Source: Nitrososphaerota archaeon (GTDB lineage Archaea; Thermoproteota; Nitrososphaeria; Nitrososphaerales; CADDZS01). Taken from it: a DNA stretch of 5,731 nucleotides. Under the pieces are notes generated by a model. That model worked only from the letters and a program-made list of their open reading frames with translations, ran no database searches and had not been told where the DNA came from. The translations under genes were made by a program, and so were the position numbers. Location of the stretch: positions 1 to 5,731 of the forward strand of contig DAHVAI010000063.1 of assembly GCA_027314685.1 (NCBI GenBank), written 5' to 3'. Of the stretch, positions 5,502-5,731 are shown piece after piece. Within the stretch, counting starts at the first letter, position 1. The number at the start of each line of letters is the position of its first letter.

Positions 5502-5731
5502 TTGAAGGGCTCACTTCAGGAGGATGGTGCTCTAAGAGATAATGTGAGCTCCTCATCGGATGGTTTCGCCAATCAGCAGATGGAGGACGAGCGAAAATTG
5601 CCGGATTCACGCTCGCATAACTCAGGTCGAGTCATCAGTTATCTTCGCTCGCATCCAAAACTCTGTCTCTTGCTTCTCACTCCCGGCATTGTGGAGTACC
5701 TTTTGGGCTCTAGCCTCTCAATCTACATGAT
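5502..5731 (+). CDS. N-terminal part of a putative membrane protein (3' partial)
   Basis: The frame stays open from the hydrolase-like stop codon to the right edge of the window, giving 76 residues from TTG 5502. The first 45 or so are hydrophilic, rich in Ser, Asp, Glu and Arg, and probably cytoplasmic. Then RVISYLRSHPKLCLLLLTPGIVEYLLGSSLSIYM begins what looks like a first membrane segment, with the basic HPK just before a hydrophobic run of LCLLLL. The LTPGIVEYLLGSS stretch looks conserved in style, and I recall similar openings in archaeal multi-pass proteins of unknown function, but cannot verify it. Start choices are TTG 5502 (AGGTTGA upstream at 5491-5497), GTG 5544 or ATG 5580; the strong AGGAGG at 5518-5523 fits none of them well. 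It follows the hydrolase-like gene by nine bases in the same frame, so co-transcription is likely. Confidence 0.65.
   Translation, partial: MKGSLQEDGALRDNVSSSSDGFANQQMEDERKLPDSRSHNSGRVISYLRSHPKLCLLLLTPGIVEYLLGSSLSIYM
5507..5551 (+). repeat. Inverted repeat at the start of the membrane-protein gene
   Basis: GGGCTCAC (5507-5514) can pair with GTGAGCTC (5544-5551), seven Watson-Crick pairs plus one G-U. The 29-base loop contains AGGAGG (5518-5523), and the right arm includes the GTG start candidate at 5544. As RNA this could influence which start is used. It may also be chance. Confidence 0.3.

Noticed and set aside
1..5731. CRISPR array, insertion sequence or rRNA
   Set aside because: No regularly spaced repeats, transposase motifs or conserved rRNA blocks were found on reading through the window.

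Overview
This window most likely comes from an archaeal chromosome, of moderate GC by eye. The pointers are frequent TTG starts, Shine-Dalgarno sites of the AGGAG type, short TATA-like boxes rather than bacterial -35/-10 pairs, an AbrB/PIN toxin-antitoxin pair, and a TetR - clan-A hydrolase-like - membrane protein cluster whose hydrolase-like member I recall from both archaea and actinobacteria. A TACK-type lineage (Nitrososphaerota or Bathyarchaeota relatives) is my best guess from the feel of the proteins. It is an inference, not a demonstrated placement.

Layout. Positions 3-200 hold the 3' end of a gene whose product ends in a four-cysteine zinc ribbon. Positions 267-566 hold a small unrecognised ORF with a TTG start. 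Positions 567-842 have no gene I can support. On the minus strand, 843-1382 encodes a ribbon-helix-helix-like DNA-binding protein with an unrecognised C-terminal domain. It is divergent from a UlaG-like metallo-beta-lactamase-fold hydrolase at 1491-2282. Next come a vapB (AbrB-type) and vapC (PIN) pair at 2528-3201, overlapping by 13 bases, with a perfect palindrome just ahead of vapB. A 429-base gap (3202-3630) follows, with a possible terminator and a tRNA-like scrap. The right end is a co-directional cluster: a TetR-family regulator (probable start 3703), a TIM-barrel clan-A glycoside-hydrolase-like protein (probable start 4317), and the 5' end of a putative membrane protein (5502 to the window edge, open).

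How the genes work together. The left half is a patchwork of small, independently controlled genes. VapB and VapC form a self-contained toxin-antitoxin unit that is probably autoregulated through the palindrome. The right half reads as one operon: the regulator has a palindromic operator candidate over its own promoter, the hydrolase-like gene follows 17 bases after the regulator's stop with a good ribosome-binding site, and the membrane-protein gene follows 9 bases after that in the same frame. This cluster is the most interesting part of the window, because its function is not known to me and the database label often given to the middle gene's relatives ('abortive infection protein') is not supported by what the sequence shows.
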